A stretch of 45,462 nucleotides of DNA from DATGEP01 sp035310125 (GTDB lineage Bacteria > Chloroflexota > Ktedonobacteria > Ktedonobacterales > JADMIN01), in NCBI GenBank assembly GCA_035310125.1, contig DATGEP010000024.1:1-45462 (forward strand), written 5' to 3'. Below are positions 41,434 to 45,462 of the stretch, in pieces. Every line of letters begins with the position of its first letter. Positions within the stretch are counted from its first letter, which is position 1. The notes under the pieces were generated by a model. The model ran no database searches and was not told the origin of the DNA. It saw only the letters and a list, made by a program, of their open reading frames with translations. The position numbers were made by a program, and so were the translations under genes.

Positions 41434-42516
41434 ATGCATCTGCGTATCGCCTCGCTCGGCTTCGGCAACGTCGGGCAGGCGCTCGCCATCATGCTTGCCG
41501 AGAAAGCCGGCGAGATGGAGCGCCGCTATGGCCTCGCCGTGAGTTTCACCGGCGCGTTCACCCGTTCGTCAGGCGCGTGGATCGCGCCGCGCGGCATAGC
41601 GCCAGCCGATTTGGCGGCGTCAGGCTGGCCGCGCACGACCCGCGAGACGATACCCAATCGCGAGGCTGCGATGCGACAGATTGCATCGCTCGTAGATGGG
41701 CCACGCGAGTTCATAGGCGATGCACTGGCGTTCGCGCGCACGTGTCCCGCCGATGTCGTGCTGGAGCTGACGACCCTCAACCCAATGACCGGCCAGCCCG
41801 CTACGGACCATGTCCGCGCGGCGCTCACCACTGGCAAGCATGTCGTGACAGCCAATAAGGGCCCGATTGCCCATGCCTATCGCGAGCTACGGGCGCTGGC
41901 GGGCGAGCATGGCGTTTCGTTGCGCTTCGAGTCCACGGTGATGGACGGCACACCAATCTTCAGCATGGCCGAAGCGTCGCTACCGGCGACCACCATCACC
42001 GGCTTTCGCGGTCTATTGAATAGCACCAGCAACTATGTGCTCAGCCTCATGGCCCAGGGCAAGACGCTGGAGCAGGGCATCGCCGCCGCGCAGCGCGCCG
42101 GTGTAGCTGAGGCCGATCCCAGCTACGATCTCGACGGCTGGGATGCATCGGTTAAGGCCACCGTCCTCGCCAACGTGCTCATGGGCGCGGAGCTGCGTCC
42201 GGCGGACGTGCTGCGCGGAACGCTGGGCGCTGAGGCGATGCGCCAGGCACAGGCCGATATGCGGCCGGGCGAGACACTAAAGCAGGTAGTTGAAGCTGAG
42301 CGCGATGGCGAGCACGTTGTCGCGCGCGTGCGGCTTCTTGCGCTGCCGGCCACCGACTTCTTCGCGCATCTCTCCGGCATGGAGACGGCCCTCCAAATCC
42401 ACACCGATACGATGCAAGATCTCACACTCGTGGAAGGCGAGGGCGGCCCCGGCCAGACGGCGTTCGGCGTGCTGGCAGACCTCATCGCCATCGCCCGCAC
42501 GAACACGAATAAGTAG
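41434..42516 (+). CDS. hom: Homoserine dehydrogenase without regulatory domain
   Basis: 360 residues. It reduces aspartate semialdehyde to homoserine, the branch to threonine and methionine. The NAD(P) motif is SLGFGNVGQALA, the catalytic part has HVVTANKGPIAHAY, GLLNSTSNYVLSLMAQGK and DPSYDLDGWDASVKATVLAN, the family signature. There is no C-terminal ACT domain, so feedback by threonine through that domain is absent. The ATG at 41434 has GAAGGA eight bases upstream. It lies between pheS and pheT, in the same direction, and no separate promoter is obvious, so it may share the T-box control. Confidence 0.93.
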   Translation: MHLRIASLGFGNVGQALAIMLAEKAGEMERRYGLAVSFTGAFTRSSGAWIAPRGIAPADLAASGWPRTTRETIPNREAAMRQIASLVDGPREFIGDALAFARTCPADVVLELTTLNPMTGQPATDHVRAALTTGKHVVTANKGPIAHAYRELRALAGEHGVSLRFESTVMDGTPIFSMAEASLPATTITGFRGLLNSTSNYVLSLMAQGKTLEQGIAAAQRAGVAEADPSYDLDGWDASVKATVLANVLMGAELRPADVLRGTLGAEAMRQAQADMRPGETLKQVVEAERDGEHVVARVRLLALPATDFFAHLSGMETALQIHTDTMQDLTLVEGEGGPGQTAFGVLADLIAIARTNTNK

Positions 42517-42539
42517 GGGAACGCACAACAGAGAACCCG

Positions 42540-42620
42540 GCCCGAAGGCCGGAGCGAAACCCTGCCAAACAAAACGTTCGTCAGCCAACTGGAATTAGCC
42601 GCGAGCCTTTAGCCCGCGAA
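42540..42620 (+). repeat. Hairpins in the hom-pheT gap
   Basis: CCGGCC-CGAA-GGCCGG (42540-42555) is a perfect tetraloop hairpin without a T-run. Further on, TTAGCCGCGAGCCTTTAGCC followed by CGCG is a degenerate palindrome of the GCGGGCTAAAGCCCGC type. They may stabilise the mRNA ends or be worn repeat elements. Confidence 0.55.
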
Positions 42621-42657
42621 TCTCGAATATGCGCACACTATTAGGGGTGAGAAACTC

Positions 42658-45249
42658 ATGAAAGTACCGTATTCCTGGCTCAAAGAGTACGTGGATGTCA
42701 CGCTCGACCCTGAAGAGCTGGCCAACCGGCTCACCATGGCAGGGCTGGAGGTGGATCGCGTCGAGTATCCCTGGCCCGGTATTGAAACCGCCGAGATCAT
42801 CTGGCTGGAGCGCGTCAAAGGCTCCGACCACCTCAGCGCCACCCGCGTCACCAATGGGCGCGAAGAGTTCAGCGTCGTCTGCGGTGCGTCGAACATCAAG
42901 CTGCATGACCGGGTACCGCTGGCTCGCATCGGCGCGATGGTCGGTAACATCACCATTGCGGAGAAGAAGGCGATGGGTGTCCTCTCGCAGGGGATGCTCT
43001 GTTCTCCGCGCGAGCTAGGCATCAGCGACGACCATGAGGGTATCTACATCCTCCCGCCCAATACGCCCCTGGGCGTGCCACTCGGCAAGCTGCTCGGTAA
43101 TGCCATTATCGAGCTGGACATCAAGGCGCATCGCGGCGACCTCTTCTGTATGGTCGGAGTCGCGCGCGAGGTCGCCGCTTTCACGGGCGCGCGACTCAAG
43201 ATGCCCAGCACCACCGTCAAAGAGAAGGGCACGTCTGCCACGAAGCTGATGAAGCTGGAGGTGCGCGATCCCGACCTCTGCCCGCGCTACACCGCCCGCG
43301 TCGTGCGCAATGTCAAGATTGGCCCATCACCGGCGTGGATGGCCGAGCGGCTGACCGAAGCGGGGATGCGGCCCATCAACAACGTCGTGGACATCACGAA
43401 CTACGTCATGCTGGAGTTGGGACAGCCACTGCACGCCTTCGACTATGACAAAGTGGCCGACCACACCATTATCGTGCGCCGCGCCAATCCCGGTGAGAAG
43501 TTAACCACCCTGGACGGCGAGACGCGCACCCTCACACCGGAAATGCTGCTCATCACCGATCCCGCCGGTCCCAATGTCATCGCGGGCATCTTCGGCGGCA
43601 CGCGCGTGGAGGTGGGCGATACCACGACCACTGTGCTGCTCGAGGCGGCGCATTTCAACCCGACGAATATCCGCCGCACCTCCGTCGCGCTGGGCCTGCG
43701 CACGGAGTCGTCCGGTCGCTTCGAGAAGAATCCCGACATCGAGCTGACCGCCATCGCCATTGACCGCGCCGTGCAGCTGCTTACCGAGCTAGCCGGCGGC
43801 GCCGTCGCGCCGGGCCATGTGGACTTCTACCCGGAGCCGGTCGCACAGCGCACGATCCCGTTCGACCTCGGTCAGGTAGAATGGCTAACCGGCATGACTG
43901 TCACGCGCTCCGAGGCGATTGACGCATTGCGCGCCCTCGAGTTCGGCGTGCGCGAGAATGGCGACTCGACGCTGGTCCAGGTGACGATCCCTACCTGGCG
44001 GCACGACGTAGAGGAAAGCGCCGATCTTGTCGAGGAGGTCGCCCGCATCGTCGGCTACGACCGCATCCCCAGTATCCTCCCTGAAGGTCCATTGCCCGCG
44101 CCGATGTCCGAAATGTGGATCGAGCGCGAGGACCATCTTCGCGACACCCTGATCGGGGCCGGCCTGACGGAGATCGTGACCTATACGCTCACCAGCAAGG
44201 CAAACATGGCGCGGCTACTGCTTGGTGCCGCACCCGGTGAGGAGACACTACTCACCGCGCCGGTTCCTGTCGCGAAGGATGACGCTGGCGACGCGAGCGG
44301 CGCCGTCGCGCCCTTCGTCACCACGCCGCCGGTTGGACGGGCGCTGGAGCGTCAGAAGGTCGAGGCGCTGGCGGAGCGACTGCCCGCCATTACAATCCGC
44401 AATCCGCTGAGCAACGAGATGGAGGCGCTGCGGCTGACGCTTATGGCCGGCCTGCTCGCCACGGTCCGCGAGAACGCCAAGCATGAAGACGCTGGCCTCT
44501 GGTTCTTCGAGCTGGGCCGACGCTATCTCCCTACGCCGGAGCTAGCCGCCGGAACGGGCCTGCCACACGAGCGCCGCACGCTGGGTATCGCGCTGAGCGG
44601 TCCGCTGGCGCTGAGGTGGGCTGAAGCCACGCGCCCGGCTGACTTCTACGACCTCAAAGGTGTGCTGGAAACCTTGCTTGGCACGCTCAAAGTGGCGCGC
44701 TATCGCTTCACCGCGACACAACATCCCACGTTCCATCCGGGCCGCTGCGCTTTGCTGGAGGTGGCACCTCTCGCGGATGAGAACGACGCGCCCGACCGTG
44801 CCGTGGCCCATGCGGCGGAGTGGTTGACGGTTGGCGTGTTGGGCGAGGTCCACCCGGAGGTGGCTGAGCGGTTCGATCTGATCGAGCGCACCTATCTTGC
44901 CGAGCTAGACCTGGAGCGGCTGTACGCCGCAGTACCCGAACGCATTACTTCCGCAACCATTGCGCGCTATCCCGCCGCCGAGCGCGACCTCGCTGTGGTC
45001 GTTGACGATGATGTAGCGGCCGTGGCGCTGGCCGACACGATTCGTGCGAGCGGCGCGCCGCTGTTGCGCGACGCGCGCCTCTTCGATGTCTACACCGGCG
45101 AGGGCATCCCTGCCGGCAAGAAGAGTCTCGCCTACTCGCTCACCTATCAGTCGCCGGAGCGCACGCTCACCGACGCCGAGATCGAGCGGGCGCACGCAGG
45201 CATCGTCGCCGCCCTGCGCTCCCAATTCGGCGCGGAGCCGCGGGGATAA
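42658..45249 (+). CDS. pheT: Phenylalanyl-tRNA synthetase beta subunit
   Basis: 863 residues. It has the full bacterial layout: an N-terminal EMAP-II-like tRNA-binding domain (about 40-155), the B5 and B3/B4 editing domains (GETRTLTPEMLLITD, FGGTRVEVGDTTT, SSGRFEKNPDIE), the inactive synthetase-like core and a C-terminal FDX-ACB anticodon-binding domain (RYPAAERDLAVVVDDD). The usual length is about 800 residues. An Ala/Pro-rich insert around residues 530-575 (VPVAKDDAGDASGAVAPF) makes it longer. AGGGGTGAG precedes the ATG. It is the partner of PheS and the last gene of the T-box-controlled group. Confidence 0.97.
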   Translation: MKVPYSWLKEYVDVTLDPEELANRLTMAGLEVDRVEYPWPGIETAEIIWLERVKGSDHLSATRVTNGREEFSVVCGASNIKLHDRVPLARIGAMVGNITIAEKKAMGVLSQGMLCSPRELGISDDHEGIYILPPNTPLGVPLGKLLGNAIIELDIKAHRGDLFCMVGVAREVAAFTGARLKMPSTTVKEKGTSATKLMKLEVRDPDLCPRYTARVVRNVKIGPSPAWMAERLTEAGMRPINNVVDITNYVMLELGQPLHAFDYDKVADHTIIVRRANPGEKLTTLDGETRTLTPEMLLITDPAGPNVIAGIFGGTRVEVGDTTTTVLLEAAHFNPTNIRRTSVALGLRTESSGRFEKNPDIELTAIAIDRAVQLLTELAGGAVAPGHVDFYPEPVAQRTIPFDLGQVEWLTGMTVTRSEAIDALRALEFGVRENGDSTLVQVTIPTWRHDVEESADLVEEVARIVGYDRIPSILPEGPLPAPMSEMWIEREDHLRDTLIGAGLTEIVTYTLTSKANMARLLLGAAPGEETLLTAPVPVAKDDAGDASGAVAPFVTTPPVGRALERQKVEALAERLPAITIRNPLSNEMEALRLTLMAGLLATVRENAKHEDAGLWFFELGRRYLPTPELAAGTGLPHERRTLGIALSGPLALRWAEATRPADFYDLKGVLETLLGTLKVARYRFTATQHPTFHPGRCALLEVAPLADENDAPDRAVAHAAEWLTVGVLGEVHPEVAERFDLIERTYLAELDLERLYAAVPERITSATIARYPAAERDLAVVVDDDVAAVALADTIRASGAPLLRDARLFDVYTGEGIPAGKKSLAYSLTYQSPERTLTDAEIERAHAGIVAALRSQFGAEPRG

Positions 45250-45445
45250 TGCGCGGGCGCGTATCGGGCGCGTATAAGGTGGGCGGGATTGTCACTGCGA
45301 GAGCGAGCACCACCAGGCGCGTCATGAGCCAGAGCATGACGATGGGCGACCAAGGGAGGTGAAGTCGCCCGTATGCCTGCCAGAGAGAGCGTGCTCCTCC
45401 GCGCGATTCGGGCTGTGTGGCTGTGTTCTCCCGCAATAGCGCCAT
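45167..45445 (-). pseudogene. Truncated membrane protein fragment
   Basis: The minus-strand start at 45445 has GAGGGA upstream and begins a plausible N-terminus with one strong helix (WSPIVMLWLMTRLVVLALAV) after a hydrophilic lead. This is reminiscent of membrane glycosyltransferase starts. The frame then runs into the 3' end of pheT and becomes Arg-rich nonsense (RRRCLRAPARSRRR) before stopping. It may be the remains of a gene cut off next to pheT, or a chance frame; confidence is low. Confidence 0.3.
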
Positions 45446-45462
45446 CGGTCTCGTTCCCTCAC

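Overview
The window is a GC-rich bacterial chromosome segment of mostly housekeeping and small accessory genes. It has no phage, transposase, CRISPR array, rRNA or convincing tRNA. I lean towards Chloroflexota, by inference only. The reasons are high GC, a T-box in front of pheS, dispersed GTAGGGGCG-type intergenic repeats, an OpuC-type uptake operon, a glutaredoxin-thioredoxin reductase fusion, and proteins that look neither proteobacterial nor typically firmicute. A 16S or marker-gene comparison would settle this.

Left part (1-8.3 kb): a GlsB/YeaQ membrane protein converges on a multi-pass membrane protein. A repeat-rich spacer follows, then fdhD with a TetR-type regulator, a Grx-TrxR fusion flavoprotein, a HAD hydrolase, a carbonic-anhydrase-like protein, and a methyltransferase with a GNAT acetyltransferase.

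Centre-left (8.4-17.2 kb): a 1064-codon reading frame joins a GT4 glycosyltransferase to a B12-binding radical SAM enzyme. It is followed by an OmpR/HK two-component pair, hisC, a second methyltransferase and a PAP2-like membrane phosphatase.

Centre (17.7-27.5 kb): a lipoprotein, a D-2-hydroxyacid dehydrogenase, fabI, a TlpA-like thioredoxin, a Fur-family regulator overlapping a ZIP metal transporter, a nitrilase, a PanE-like reductase and a two-domain GNAT protein. A NiCoT nickel/cobalt permease and a second Fur-family regulator follow. Both metal loci have palindromic operator candidates.

Right part (27.6-45.5 kb): a four-gene osmoprotectant ABC operon (ATPase, two permeases, lipoprotein) has a promoter and a downstream palindrome. 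Next come two adjacent RelA/SpoT homologues with complementary defects. The first keeps all (p)ppGpp hydrolase residues but has lost key synthetase residues; the second has lost the HD hydrolase site but keeps the synthetase site. rsgA converges on them. Then come rpmI-rplT, a SpoU-type RNA methyltransferase, a Phe T-box leader whose 5' part lies inside the methyltransferase coding end, pheS, a homoserine dehydrogenase and pheT.

The strongest candidates for something new are the split RSH pair, the GT4-radical SAM fusion, and the T-box/pheS-hom-pheT arrangement. All functional statements come from reading motifs. No database search was possible.
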